Shown: positions 1 to 8,563, numbered from the stretch's first letter. The stretch is 43,767 nt of DNA from Oscillospiraceae bacterium (GCA_015064785.1 SVRM01000025.1:1-43767); one strand, 5' to 3'. The notes: generated by a model from the letters alone, not told the origin. Numbers and translations: made by a program.

Positions 1-150
1 GCCGTTCCGATGGCAGCACGTGTTTCCCAGAAGGTCGGTCAGGAAGCGGATCCGTCCAACTTCCTGCTCATGCACGCAATGGGTCCGAACGTCGCAGGCG
101 TTATCGGTTCCGCGATTGCGGCAGGCGTTCTGATTGCACTGTTTGGTTAA
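1..150 (+). CDS. oadB: Sodium-translocating decarboxylase beta subunit, C-terminal end only
   Basis: The window opens inside a reading frame that ends at TAA 148-150. The 49 visible residues run from [14 protein letters not shown] to AGVLIALFG. The stretch [20 protein letters not shown] is the hallmark C-terminus of the OadB/GcdB/MmdB beta subunit, an integral membrane protein that couples decarboxylation of a carboxybiotin carrier to Na+ export. The neighbour oadA, 137 bp downstream on the same strand, supplies the carboxyltransferase partner, so the two form one functional complex. Which substrate (oxaloacetate, methylmalonyl-CoA or glutaconyl-CoA) the pump uses cannot be told from this fragment, although the OadA-type alpha subunit favours oxaloacetate. 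The biotin carrier and small gamma/delta subunits would have to lie upstream, outside the window. Confidence 0.88.
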   Translation, partial: AVPMAARVSQKVGQEADPSNFLLMHAMGPNVAGVIGSAIAAGVLIALFG

Positions 151-170
151 TCGCACGCGATTAACCAAAC
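141..170 (+). other. Perfect 13-bp hairpin spanning the oadB stop codon
   Basis: Bases 141-153 (GTTTGGTTAATCG) pair perfectly with 158-170, leaving a CACG loop; the stop codon lies within the left arm. A T-rich stretch (TTTTTT at 178-183) follows at 8 nt. This distance is too long for a textbook terminator, so it may be a weak terminator or an mRNA-end stabiliser that sets the oadB:oadA ratio. Confidence 0.6.
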
Positions 171-174
171 AAAC

Positions 175-235
175 GAGTTTTTTCCCTTTTTGGTCAATGA
201 CCGAAAGTTATCTGACGATAAACCGGGAAAAACTC
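175..235 (+). other. Second inverted repeat in the oadB-oadA gap
   Basis: GAGTTTTTTCCC (175-186) is complementary to GGGAAAAACTC (225-235) with one bulged T, enclosing about 38 nt. With the preceding hairpin, most of the 137-bp gap is able to fold. No consensus promoter was found in the gap, so oadA may be read through from oadB. Confidence 0.4.
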
Positions 236-287
236 TGCCCTCATTATAAAGTTTTCCCCTTTATTTTGTACGAAAGGAAAAAAATAA

Positions 288-1691
288 ATGGCTAACAAGC
301 TTTTTATCACAGATACGATCCTCCGCGACGCGCATCAGTCCCAGGCTGCTACGCGTATGAGACTGGAGGATATGCTTCCCGCACTGCATGACCTCGACCA
401 GGTCGGTTACTGGTCTCTGGAATGCTGGGGCGGTGCTACGTTCGACTCCTGTATGCGTTTCCTGTCGGAAGACCCGTGGGAACGTCTGCGTGTTCTCAAG
501 CAGAATATGCCCAACACGCCTCTGCAGATGCTTCTGCGCGGTCAGAACCTGCTCGGCTACAAGCACTACGCTGACGACGTTGTCGACGCATTTGTCAAGG
601 CTGCTGTCAAGAACGGTATCAATGTCATCCGTATCTTCGACGCACTGAACGACGTCCGCAACATGAAGGCTGCGATGACCGCCGCAAAGAAGTACGGCGC
701 ACACGTCGAGGCTGCCATCTCCTACACGGTTTCCCCGGTTCACAACGAGGCTTATTTCGTTGAGCTGGCAGGCAGACTGGAAGAAGAAGGCGCTGACACC
801 ATCTGTATCAAGGACATGGCAAACCTGCTCCTGCCCTACGACGCATATTCTCTCGTCAAGGCAATGAAGGAAAAGATCCGTGTTCCGATTCACCTGCACA
901 CCCACAACACCACCGGTACCGGCGACATGACCTATCTCATGGCAGTACAGGCAGGCGTTGACATCATCGATACCGCGCTGTCCCCGCTCGCAAACGGTAC
1001 CTCCCAGCCCTCCACCGAGGCAATGGTTGCGACCCTGCAGGGCACCGAATACGACACCGGTCTTGATCTGCTCAAGCTCTCCGACATCGCAAAGCACTTC
1101 CGCGGTGTTGCAAACAAGCTCAAGGCAAACGGCGACCTCGATCCCAAGGTCCTCAACGTTGACCCCAACACCCTGCTTTATCAGGTTCCCGGCGGTATGC
1201 TTTCCAACATGATCAGCCAGCTCAAGCAGGCAAAGGCAGAAGACAAGCTCTACGACGTGCTCGCAGAAATTCCGCGCGTCCGTGAAGACTTCGGTTATCC
1301 GCCTCTGGTCACCCCGACCTCCCAGATCGTCGGTACACAGGCCGTTATGAACGTCCTCGGCGGCGAACGCTACAAGATGGTTCCCAAGGAATCCAAGGGT
1401 CTGCTCCGCGGCGAATACGGTCAGGTTGCAGGCGTGGTCAACGAAGAAGTCCGCCGCAAGGCTCTCGGTGACGCAGAGCTGATCACCTGCCGTCCGGCTG
1501 ACCTCATTGCACCCGAAATGGATAAGTACAGAGAAGAAACCAAGGGCTTTGCAAAGTCCGAGGAAGACGTTCTCTCCATCGCAATGTTCCCGCAGGTTGC
1601 AAAGAAGTTCATTGAAGAACGCGATAATCCGGGGCCCAAGGTTGACCCGAATGCTCCCCGTGAACTGTTCATTGAGGACCTCGGCAACTGA
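288..1691 (+). CDS. oadA: Oxaloacetate decarboxylase alpha subunit (carboxyltransferase)
   Basis: This 467-residue protein transfers the carboxyl group of oxaloacetate (or a related acid) to biotin, in complex with the membrane subunit encoded just upstream. The N-terminal HMGL-like TIM barrel shows DTILRDAHQS at 9-18 (metal-binding Asp), GYWSLECWGGATFD at about 40-53, the Lys-Asp pair at 175-176 (the Lys that is carbamylated in the family) and HLHTH at 202-206 (metal-binding His). The C-terminal half is the conserved PYC/OADA domain. The protein ends right after FIEER, with no Pro/Ala linker or biotinyl MKM domain, so the biotin carrier must be a separate protein. The ATG at 288 follows GAAAGGA at a normal distance. 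A pyruvate carboxylase B subunit or a methylmalonyl-CoA decarboxylase alpha subunit are alternatives; the adjacent beta subunit favours a Na+ pump. Confidence 0.93.
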   Translation: MANKLFITDTILRDAHQSQAATRMRLEDMLPALHDLDQVGYWSLECWGGATFDSCMRFLSEDPWERLRVLKQNMPNTPLQMLLRGQNLLGYKHYADDVVDAFVKAAVKNGINVIRIFDALNDVRNMKAAMTAAKKYGAHVEAAISYTVSPVHNEAYFVELAGRLEEEGADTICIKDMANLLLPYDAYSLVKAMKEKIRVPIHLHTHNTTGTGDMTYLMAVQAGVDIIDTALSPLANGTSQPSTEAMVATLQGTEYDTGLDLLKLSDIAKHFRGVANKLKANGDLDPKVLNVDPNTLLYQVPGGMLSNMISQLKQAKAEDKLYDVLAEIPRVREDFGYPPLVTPTSQIVGTQAVMNVLGGERYKMVPKESKGLLRGEYGQVAGVVNEEVRRKALGDAELITCRPADLIAPEMDKYREETKGFAKSEEDVLSIAMFPQVAKKFIEERDNPGPKVDPNAPRELFIEDLGN

Positions 1692-1708
1692 TTCAAAATT
1701 GCATGAGA

Positions 1709-1740
1709 AAAGGATGAGTCGATTTGGCTCATCCTTTTTT
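1709..1740. terminator. Bidirectional rho-independent terminator
   Basis: AAAGGATGAG (1709-1718) and CTCATCCTTT (1728-1737) form a 10-bp stem with a 9-nt loop, followed by T residues on the plus strand and by TTTT on the minus strand. It sits between convergent genes (oadA stop 1691, DUF6487 stop 1750) and can serve both. Confidence 0.9.
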
Positions 1741-1749
1741 ATCGTTTGA

Positions 1750-1983
1750 TTATGTTTCGGTTTTTGCCAGAACTACTTTGCAATCCGCGCAGTAATATGC
1801 TTCCGCGCTGTATCCGTTGATGATGGCAGGACCGGTCGGTAAGTGACATAGGTTAACACCGCCTTTGGCGATGTTATATGCAAGCATTGCAGGTTTCGCG
1901 CCATCGGGAATCCAATGAATCGGCTGTCTGCCGTTATGGATGTAACCCTCTGACATTTCCTTTTTGCAGTACGGACATTCCAT
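1750..1983 (-). CDS. DUF6487-type zinc-ribbon protein
   Basis: This small 77-residue protein starts MECPYCKKEMSEGYI and ends in YYCADCKVVLAK. The two CxxC pairs (residues 3/6 and near 65/68) should bind one zinc. The layout, including the central RPIHWIPDG stretch, matches the small DUF6487 (PF20097) proteins common in Bacillota, whose function is unknown. A strong AAAGGAGG site precedes the ATG, and the gene begins 36 bp after the BNR-protein stop on the same strand. It is therefore probably the last gene of the lipoprotein/BNR operon. There is no signal peptide, so it is cytoplasmic. Confidence 0.8.
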   Translation of the reverse strand: MECPYCKKEMSEGYIHNGRQPIHWIPDGAKPAMLAYNIAKGGVNLCHLPTGPAIINGYSAEAYYCADCKVVLAKTET

Positions 1984-2019
1984 GTCGTGATGCCTCCTTT
2001 GTCAAGCAATCGGTTCGGT

Positions 2020-3126
2020 TCAATCCACCAGTTCCGTCTTCAGCACCTTGACGATCTTATTGGAATTGAGCGGCACACCGGAGCCGTTGGAATGGTAATA
2101 TCCGACGAGCAGATAGTCACCGCCGTCGAACACTGCGGGATAGCAGTAGCCATTCTTTGGGTCGTCCTCGAGAAGATACATCCTTGCAAACGATCTGCCG
2201 TCGTTCTCGGAGACAGCAAGTGCAAGCGGTGTGCGTCCCCAGGTTCCCGTCTGGTCGCGTCCGGCATAATTGGGAATCGGATTCCAGACGGCAATCGTAT
2301 AGCCGCAGGCACGCTTCATCGTCAAGGGGGATGCCGGTGCAGAGAAATAGGGATTGGGATAAATCTCACCCCATGTCTCGCAGTTGTCATGGGAATGACT
2401 TTCATACTGACACAGGCGGTCGGTACGGGACAGCGAAAGAATATCGCCGTCGTCATGCTGATAGACGCAGGTTTCCTGCAGTCCCGTTCCGCTGTTTTCG
2501 GGATGCGGAAGCTCGTATTCGTCGGAAATGATCTTCCAGCTTCTGCCATCGTCGTCAGACGCAAGGAAGAACATCTTTGCAGGACCGGCGACAATCAGCT
2601 TGCCATCCTTGACATAAGAGTGCTGATTGGCAGGCAGGATGATGCGTCCGTTCTGCAATCGGACCACGCGGTCATTTTCAATGACGATGTACTCTCTTGC
2701 CGTTGTGACGCGGATCGGCTCCGACCACGTCACACCCTCGTCGGCAGAGCGGACAAACAACACGGTGTCGAGAATGGGCGCCGGGAAAAATCCGTTTTCC
2801 ACGTCGTCTCGGTCATCGCGGTATTTGCGCAGATAGATCAATCCCACATCCCCGTTTTCCATGCGCAGAAGGCACGGACACATGAAGTTGGAGGACATCT
2901 CGTCATGTGCCTGCAAAATCATCGGCTCTGACCACGTTTCGCCCTCGTCCGCGGAAATGATGCCCGCAATATCGGCGTCGGCGTGGTCATCCCAGCTAGC
3001 GCCGAGATACCGGGAGTAGGCGTACAGGATTCTGCCGTCCTTCAGACGAAGAAACGTTCCCTCTCCGTTGCGCGGGTTGTTCTCGCCAGGAGCGAGCATA
3101 GATACTTGATAACCGATTTTTTTCAT
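2020..3126 (-). CDS. BNR-repeat sialidase-family protein (exo-sialidase-like)
   Basis: The 368-residue protein is a six-bladed propeller candidate. It carries several Asp-box (SxDxGxTW) repeats: SADEGETW, SADEGVTW, SDDDGRSW, SHDNCETW and SENDGRSF. It has no signal peptide, so it is either cytoplasmic or exported by another route. Known BNR proteins of this type include GH33 sialidases and uncharacterised paralogues. The Arg triad cannot be assigned with confidence by eye, so sialidase activity is an inference. I chose the ATG at 3126 (MKKIGYQ) because AAGGAG lies 8 nt before it; an ATG 21 nt further upstream has no ribosome site. The gene follows a sugar-type solute-binding lipoprotein, which suggests intracellular processing of an imported glycan. 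Confidence 0.78.
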   Translation of the reverse strand: MKKIGYQVSMLAPGENNPRNGEGTFLRLKDGRILYAYSRYLGASWDDHADADIAGIISADEGETWSEPMILQAHDEMSSNFMCPCLLRMENGDVGLIYLRKYRDDRDDVENGFFPAPILDTVLFVRSADEGVTWSEPIRVTTAREYIVIENDRVVRLQNGRIILPANQHSYVKDGKLIVAGPAKMFFLASDDDGRSWKIISDEYELPHPENSGTGLQETCVYQHDDGDILSLSRTDRLCQYESHSHDNCETWGEIYPNPYFSAPASPLTMKRACGYTIAVWNPIPNYAGRDQTGTWGRTPLALAVSENDGRSFARMYLLEDDPKNGYCYPAVFDGGDYLLVGYYHSNGSGVPLNSNKIVKVLKTELVD

Positions 3127-3150
3127 GTCATATCTCCTTATTGCCATTGC

Positions 3151-3173
3151 CGCAGAACTGCATCAGTTCTGCG
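3151..3173 (-). other. 10-bp perfect hairpin between lipoprotein and BNR genes
   Basis: CGCAGAACTG (3151-3160) and CAGTTCTGCG (3164-3173) are perfect complements around a 3-nt loop and overlap the lipoprotein stop codon. No T-tract follows. Such intercistronic hairpins commonly stabilise the upstream message, which would let a binding protein be made in excess of its enzyme; that role is inferred. Confidence 0.6.
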
Positions 3174-4641
3174 AATTTGCTACAAATTCGTCATAGAATT
3201 CGTTAAAGTCATCCTTGACGCGCTTTTCGACCTTTGCCCATGCGGATGCAATGTCGGTGGACTTCTTATTCACCAGCGTACCGATCAGACCAAAGTTCTG
3301 CACACTCGCGTTCGGGCTGATATAGCGGGTAAAGTCATACGATGCCGTTTCAAGCATCAGACGGTACATTTCGACAGAGCCTTCATCACGCAGAACCTTG
3401 TTTTCGACGAACTTTTCCAGATAAGCCGGTTCCAGCAGACGTCCGGATGCGGAGAACAGCGCTTCGATCGCAGCGCCGACGCAGTCGGGATCGGAAATGG
3501 TCGTCGGGACACAGACAAGCCCGCCGCACATATACGATGCATACGTGGTCTGCGCTTCGTCGTACTTGGGCATCGGTAAAAATCCGAAATCGAATTCCAG
3601 ATCACGCAGCTTGGACAGGCTGGAGCCGTACAGCAGCATCAGCGAATTGCCGGAAAAGAAATTGTCCCACTGCTTGCTGTTGTCATAATAAGCATCGGAG
3701 GAATTGCGCCATTCGATGATCTTATTCACAACATCCACCGCACGCTCGTCCTCATAGTCATAGGTGAAGCCGTCCTCGCCGAGGATGACGCCCTTCATAC
3801 CCATGCCGAGGTACATATAATTGAGCATCGCGGGACCGGTCGAGAAGCCGAAGCTGTCACCGATGTCCGCCTTGGAGTCACCGTTGAGATCGCGGTAGGT
3901 TCCCTTGATATAAGAGAACGCCGTGTCAAACGTCCAGTTTCCATCGCGGACCGTCTGATATGCATCGGGAAGATCGTATTCCGTCCACATCTTCTTATTG
4001 AACAGCCAGTAAACACCGGAGAACAGCGGGTACGTATATGCGCCGGAGAACAGGTATCTGTGACCGTCGATTTCATACGTCTCGTAGGAGCTCTTTGTAT
4101 AATACGGCTTGGAAAGATCCATATACTGCAAATCGTTGGTATCGTACAGCATATTCGACGAGATCAGATTGACGTAAGATGCATGTGATGCCTCGATGGC
4201 GATATCATACGCATCGTCGCCGGCGGTCACGGATTTCTGAAGGGCATTCAGCACCTGACCCCATTCCGCGATTTCATAACAGTTGATCTCAATATTCAGG
4301 CGTTCCTCCACTTCGGCATTGCGTTCATATGCCGCATCGTTGAGGATATCACCGTTGGTTTCCGGTACATCGATATAGTTGAACCAGCCGTCACCGTTGG
4401 TCAGGTTGCCGCCGTTATAGGTAGCGACACGGAATTCCTTGCCGCCGAAATCCAGCTCCTCCGGGAGTGCGTCGCCGTATTGCTTTGCTGTTTCCGCAGG
4501 CGCCGCCGTACCGGCATCGGTTCCGACTCCGGCATCGGTCTGTACTTGGTTGGGGCTGTCACCGCCGCAGGATGCAAGGGTGCCCAGGAGCAGTGCTGTC
4601 AGCAGCAGCGATGCGCCGATGCGCTTTTGATTCAAATTCAT
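3163..4641 (-). CDS. Extracellular solute-binding lipoprotein (sugar ABC type)
   Basis: The 492-residue protein begins with a lipoprotein signal peptide (MNLNQKRIGA, then a hydrophobic stretch) and a lipobox LASC, with the lipidated Cys at about residue 25, followed by a Ser/Thr/Ala-rich linker. The mature part has the look of cluster-1 sugar-binding proteins: an early motif on a central strand (EFRVATYNGG), internal repeats rich in Trp/Tyr and a C-terminal NEFYDEF helix. Length is normal for oligosaccharide binders. AGGAGG precedes the ATG. It heads a three-gene operon with the BNR protein and the DUF6487 gene. No ABC permease or ATPase is linked, so transport partners must be encoded elsewhere. 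Confidence 0.82.
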   Translation of the reverse strand: MNLNQKRIGASLLLTALLLGTLASCGGDSPNQVQTDAGVGTDAGTAAPAETAKQYGDALPEELDFGGKEFRVATYNGGNLTNGDGWFNYIDVPETNGDILNDAAYERNAEVEERLNIEINCYEIAEWGQVLNALQKSVTAGDDAYDIAIEASHASYVNLISSNMLYDTNDLQYMDLSKPYYTKSSYETYEIDGHRYLFSGAYTYPLFSGVYWLFNKKMWTEYDLPDAYQTVRDGNWTFDTAFSYIKGTYRDLNGDSKADIGDSFGFSTGPAMLNYMYLGMGMKGVILGEDGFTYDYEDERAVDVVNKIIEWRNSSDAYYDNSKQWDNFFSGNSLMLLYGSSLSKLRDLEFDFGFLPMPKYDEAQTTYASYMCGGLVCVPTTISDPDCVGAAIEALFSASGRLLEPAYLEKFVENKVLRDEGSVEMYRLMLETASYDFTRYISPNASVQNFGLIGTLVNKKSTDIASAWAKVEKRVKDDFNEFYDEFVANSQN

Positions 4642-4676
4642 AAGGGTTCCTCCTGTTGTTCTGTTTTCTTGTCTGT

Positions 4677-4705
4677 ATTGTACAGCATAAACAGCTGATT
4701 GTCAA
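4677..4705 (-). promoter_or_regulatory. Sigma-A promoter for the lipoprotein operon
   Basis: Read on the minus strand: TTGACA (4700-4705), 17-bp spacer, TACAAT (4677-4682), placed 36 bp upstream of the lipoprotein ATG. Confidence 0.85.
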
Positions 4706-4769
4706 TGGAAATGCAGAAAACCATAATTTGATACGGTCGCCTGACGCTGTCTGGCAATACAGTCAACGC

Positions 4770-6359
4770 TTAATTGGACTGCTCTGCCTCTGCGGGAGCA
4801 TCTTCAAACTGCGAAAAATCCGGGAAGGTGAGTACCGCTTCGTCACCCCATGCGGTATAGGTCACAGAGGAATCAAGCAAGGTCTGAGAGACGAGTTCGA
4901 TCCCGGTTTCCGCGTCGGTTTCGCTGACCTCCGCAAACATGCGGTTATAGACAGAGGAAAGCACGCCGTCTGCATCCAGCAGCTTTTTCGTTGTGACAAA
5001 CACCGTCAGGGACGCAGCATCGGTAAAGCCCGTGGTATCCGTCTGTGCAAGAACGATCGGCCACATAAAATCGGTCGCATCATAAACGATCTCGGTTGCC
5101 GAAACACCGCTTCCGTCCTCCGCTTCCAGCACATTCACAGCGACATCGGTAATCGTATAATACTGGAATCCCGTATCTTCAAACATCAACGACAGATCGC
5201 CGAATGCGGTGGTCAGTATATCGAGACTGCCGATCTCCGCTGCATCCGCCTTTTCCTTCTCGCCCATAATATCCACATACACAGTGCCATCGGTAAACCA
5301 GACACCCATCGGAATGGTAACATCCATATCGGATGCGGTGACCTGCATTGCACCCTCTACGGCAAATTCTGTTTTGCCTTCCGTGAAGTCCAGTCCGACA
5401 TCAAAGGTCAGACCGCCGTATGCTTCCTCGGTTATGTCACCTTCCGGTGTGCCGAGTGCCGAGAAGACATGGAGTTCTTCCTGCACCATTTCACCGGTCA
5501 GCTTCATTGCACCGCCGACAAGCGGAACAGAGGCAAGCTCCAGCACCGCCGCCGCATCAACCTTGTCGTACAAGTCAAGAATCGGCTGTGCCTTGTCAGC
5601 GTCGACCGCGCCGACCTGTGCCAGAACAGACAGCAGTCGGTTTTCCTCGCCCTTGACATCTGCTGCCAGCGTCTGATAGGTCACAGCGGACATAACACCG
5701 CGATTGAACGCCGGTTCATTTGCCAGACGCTCATCCCACAGATTGAGATCGGACGCAAACGCAAGCGCATCGGCATACAGCACATCGGTGCCATCCTCTG
5801 TCCCCCACGTAACAGTATAACCGAGTGCGCGGAGCATGAAGGTCACATATTCCTGTGCCGAGCATATCGCATTGCCGAACTTTCCGCCGCCGACGCCTTT
5901 GGTAATTCCCTTATCATACAGCCATGCGATATACGGCTTTGCATAGTCTTCCACATCCTCAAACGGACAGGTAACCTCACCCGCCGCATAGGCTGCTTTT
6001 GCCGCTTCTTCTTCGCCGCGCATACGAACGACCATGACGCACGCCTGCTGACGGTCGGGCAGATCAAGCAGATTGAAGTTTACACCGTCGCCGAGCAAGA
6101 CGCCGATGCTGTACAGCTGCGATGCAACGCCATCATATGCGTACATACCCGCAAGCTGTTCGTACTGCGTTTGCAGAATGTTTTTTGCTGCGGTATCACC
6201 CGCAGTATCCGGTACGGTTTCCGTCTGTGCGGCATTCGGATTCGGGCTGATCAGAATGATGTCATCCGCGCCGGTGTCTGCTGCCGCTGCGGTCAGGCTC
6301 ATCTGGGATGCGAGCATGGCAGAAAGCAGAAGCGCTGTTGTCAGAATGTGCTTTTTCAT
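4770..6359 (-). CDS. Secreted SLH-domain surface protein
   Basis: The 529-residue protein starts at MKKHILTTALLLSAMLASQ with a cleavable signal peptide (AAAAD). I chose ATG 6359 because GAAGGAAGG precedes it. The N-terminal third has S-layer-homology features: CPFEDVEDYAKPYIAWLYDK followed by GITKGVGGGKFG, then a second repeat ending MLRALGYTV. These motifs anchor proteins to pyruvylated secondary cell-wall polymer. The C-terminal half (MKLTGEMVQEELHVF, then alternating strands such as VDIMGEKEKAD and YYTITDVAVNVLE) resembles DUF6612/LppX-like lipid-binding beta folds, but I recognise this only loosely. It has its own promoter and stands back to back with the GH16 gene. A surface-anchored structural or ligand-binding role is likely. 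Confidence 0.75.
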   Translation of the reverse strand: MKKHILTTALLLSAMLASQMSLTAAAADTGADDIILISPNPNAAQTETVPDTAGDTAAKNILQTQYEQLAGMYAYDGVASQLYSIGVLLGDGVNFNLLDLPDRQQACVMVVRMRGEEEAAKAAYAAGEVTCPFEDVEDYAKPYIAWLYDKGITKGVGGGKFGNAICSAQEYVTFMLRALGYTVTWGTEDGTDVLYADALAFASDLNLWDERLANEPAFNRGVMSAVTYQTLAADVKGEENRLLSVLAQVGAVDADKAQPILDLYDKVDAAAVLELASVPLVGGAMKLTGEMVQEELHVFSALGTPEGDITEEAYGGLTFDVGLDFTEGKTEFAVEGAMQVTASDMDVTIPMGVWFTDGTVYVDIMGEKEKADAAEIGSLDILTTAFGDLSLMFEDTGFQYYTITDVAVNVLEAEDGSGVSATEIVYDATDFMWPIVLAQTDTTGFTDAASLTVFVTTKKLLDADGVLSSVYNRMFAEVSETDAETGIELVSQTLLDSSVTYTAWGDEAVLTFPDFSQFEDAPAEAEQSN

Positions 6360-6398
6360 AATATTTGATACCTTCCTTCTGAAATATTGTTTTTCTTT

Positions 6399-6427
6399 AT
6401 CATACCATAATCGGGATATCTTGTAAA
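6399..6427 (-). promoter_or_regulatory. Sigma-A promoter for the SLH protein
   Basis: Minus strand: TTTACA (6422-6427), 17-bp spacer, extended TGG-TATGAT (6399-6404), 40 bp before the ATG. Confidence 0.8.
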
Positions 6428-6487
6428 TGAAATATTTGTAAATTTTTTGCGCCGAAAAATTCACAAGTATAAAATGCAGACAACCTA

Positions 6488-6516
6488 TTGCAGATTCTTC
6501 ATTTCTATGGTATACT
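6488..6516 (+). promoter_or_regulatory. Sigma-A promoter for the GH16 lipoprotein
   Basis: TTGCAG (6488-6493), 17-bp spacer, extended TGG-TATACT (6511-6516). AGGAGG at 6544-6549 and the ATG at 6558 follow. Confidence 0.8.
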
Positions 6517-6557
6517 TTCTTTATCAATTATGATTTCCATGACAGGAGGTATCCTCT

Positions 6558-8543
6558 ATGCAGCAGCATATTTGCCGACATCCGATGCGCATCCCTGTAA
6601 TTCTTTTGACTCTGCTCCTGTGCTTCTCGCTGTTTTCCTGCAACGCGGAAGGCGGCACCGGCACCGGTACGGAATCGGAACAGCCGAAGGAGTCCCTTCC
6701 GGTGTTTGACTGTGTTCTTGACATGGTTGCAGATTACACCGTTGTCCGTTCCGATGTATCCGGCGACGGTGCAAAGGAAGCCATGTCCCTCCTCCGCTCA
6801 GCCCTTGGCGAAAACGCGAAACCGCCGGCAACCGACTGGGTCAATGAGCGCGGCGGAGAAACGCTTCCCGCCAACAACCGGGAAATTCTGCTCGGTGCGA
6901 CCAACCGTGCCTCCTCGATTCTGGAACAGGAGGAGCTGACCTCGGCACGTCCCAATCATTCCCGTGACTTTTCCATCACCTTTTATACCGATGAAGTCGT
7001 CATCGCCGGTGCGGATGCCATTCTGCCGACCGCGGTACAGTATTTCATTGACAACATGCTCGATGCGCCGACGGCACAGTTTGCCATCGGGGAAACCGTG
7101 ACCGTACAGCATACCTACGCACTCGATGCAGTCTGCGGCATGTCCCCGTCATCGATGGTCATCTCCGCGCCCGATACCCTGCAGGTCTACGCAAAGCAGC
7201 TGCAGGACGGTCTGTATGCGGCAGCCGGTTATGTGCTTCCGCTGGAACCCCGCGGGGACGGTGCCAGAATCACCCTCTCTGTCGATCCGGCACTGATGCC
7301 GAAACAATACCGTATTTCCGTGAAAGGAGACGAAGTTCAAATGACAGCAGGCAATTCCATTACCTTATCCTCCGCCGTTGACGCACTGGTCGGCGGTGCC
7401 GCATCCGACGGCAAAACCTATGAGGGCGAATACACCGGTGATGTGCCCTTCACACCCGGCGAATTTCTGCTGAGCCGCTACCGCACCGCACTCACCGAAG
7501 CGCTGACGGCGGCCGGCAAGTCCTATCCGATCACCGCAAGAGGTGCCGGGGACGGCTTTGACGCGATTGTCACGGCAGAGCTTGACGCGGCGGCTTACAC
7601 GGTGGAGGTCACCGATACCGGTATTTCCGTCCGTGCAGGGCACTATCTGGCGCTGGAACAGGCGCTGAACGAAATTCTTGCGGGCAAGGGTCTGGACGGC
7701 ACGTCGTTCTCCGGCACCTATTCCGGCGATGTTCCGCTGTCCGACGGCGATATGGTTCTGGTCTGGAACGATGAGTTTGACGGCGGTACACTCGATCCGG
7801 ACCGCTGGACGCTGAATGCAAAAATGAATCAGGGCGATATCAAAAACGGCACGGAGGAACGCAATGTCACCGTCACTGACGGCAAGCTGCTGATGCGCTC
7901 GTGGCGGGAGGAGGACCCCGAGGTTCCCTATTCGACCAACACCTCCGTCACGACGGACGGCACGATGTCCTTCCGTTACGGATATCTTGAAATCTACGCC
8001 AATGTCCCGTTCATGCGCGGTGCATGGCCGTCCTTCTGGACACAGTCCAAGGATATTCACCGCACGGTGGACTATATGACCGAGGTCGATATCTTTGAGA
8101 TATTCGGTGTGAAGAACGGCGTATCGGCGCAGCTGCATAAGTGGAATTTCACAACCGGTCAGCACTGCCAGCTCGATTACGGCAGAAAAGACTATTACTT
8201 CGACAAAGAGACCGTGCCGACACTGAACGACGAGTATCACCGCTACGGCTTTGGCTGGACGCCGACCCAGATGTACTTCACGGTGGACGGCGAAACCTTC
8301 TTTGCGCACGATATCACCGAAAACGGCAATTTCGGTGACTTCGGCACGATGCAGGGCTTCCAGGATCCGCTGTTCGTCATCTTCAATAACTTCCTGTTCA
8401 CCGACGGCTCCTCCTGGAAGCCTTCCGGTGCACTTGTCACCGATGACACAGAATTCCCCATCGAGTATTCGATTGAATGGATCCGTCTGTACCAGAAGCC
8501 GGGTGAGGGCGATATTTTCTACGACGCATACTATCAGAAATAA
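6558..8543 (+). CDS. GH16 endo-beta-glucanase-type lipoprotein with N-terminal modules
   Basis: The 661-residue protein is a lipoprotein (lipobox LFSC, Cys about 28) followed by a Gly/Thr linker. The C-terminal 260 residues are a GH16 jelly roll. It begins WNDEFDGGTLDPDRW and contains the catalytic signature EVDIFE, with nucleophile Glu509, Asp511 and acid/base Glu514. GH16 enzymes cut beta-1,3(4)-glucans, laminarin, agar-type polymers or galactans; the exact substrate cannot be read off. Residues 50-390 hold about three repeats of an alpha/beta module (for example YTVVRSDVSGDGAKEAMSLL and ISVRAGHYLALEQALNEIL), each ending in a GxYxGDVP-type strand. They resemble the N-terminal domains of GH67/GH115 enzymes and may bind glycan. 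The Rsm22 gene starts 20 bp after the stop. Confidence 0.87.
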   Translation: MQQHICRHPMRIPVILLTLLLCFSLFSCNAEGGTGTGTESEQPKESLPVFDCVLDMVADYTVVRSDVSGDGAKEAMSLLRSALGENAKPPATDWVNERGGETLPANNREILLGATNRASSILEQEELTSARPNHSRDFSITFYTDEVVIAGADAILPTAVQYFIDNMLDAPTAQFAIGETVTVQHTYALDAVCGMSPSSMVISAPDTLQVYAKQLQDGLYAAAGYVLPLEPRGDGARITLSVDPALMPKQYRISVKGDEVQMTAGNSITLSSAVDALVGGAASDGKTYEGEYTGDVPFTPGEFLLSRYRTALTEALTAAGKSYPITARGAGDGFDAIVTAELDAAAYTVEVTDTGISVRAGHYLALEQALNEILAGKGLDGTSFSGTYSGDVPLSDGDMVLVWNDEFDGGTLDPDRWTLNAKMNQGDIKNGTEERNVTVTDGKLLMRSWREEDPEVPYSTNTSVTTDGTMSFRYGYLEIYANVPFMRGAWPSFWTQSKDIHRTVDYMTEVDIFEIFGVKNGVSAQLHKWNFTTGQHCQLDYGRKDYYFDKETVPTLNDEYHRYGFGWTPTQMYFTVDGETFFAHDITENGNFGDFGTMQGFQDPLFVIFNNFLFTDGSSWKPSGALVTDDTEFPIEYSIEWIRLYQKPGEGDIFYDAYYQK

Positions 8544-8563
8544 CCGCACAAGGAGTTTTACCG

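Noticed and set aside
2020..3147. Upstream ATG at 3147 as the start of the BNR protein
   Set aside because: No ribosome site precedes it, while AAGGAG is ideally placed for ATG 3126.
4656..6368. 570-codon open frame on the plus strand opposite the SLH gene
   Set aside because: It lies antisense to a gene with signal peptide, SLH motifs, promoter and RBS; its translation is rich in Arg/His/Cys without domains.
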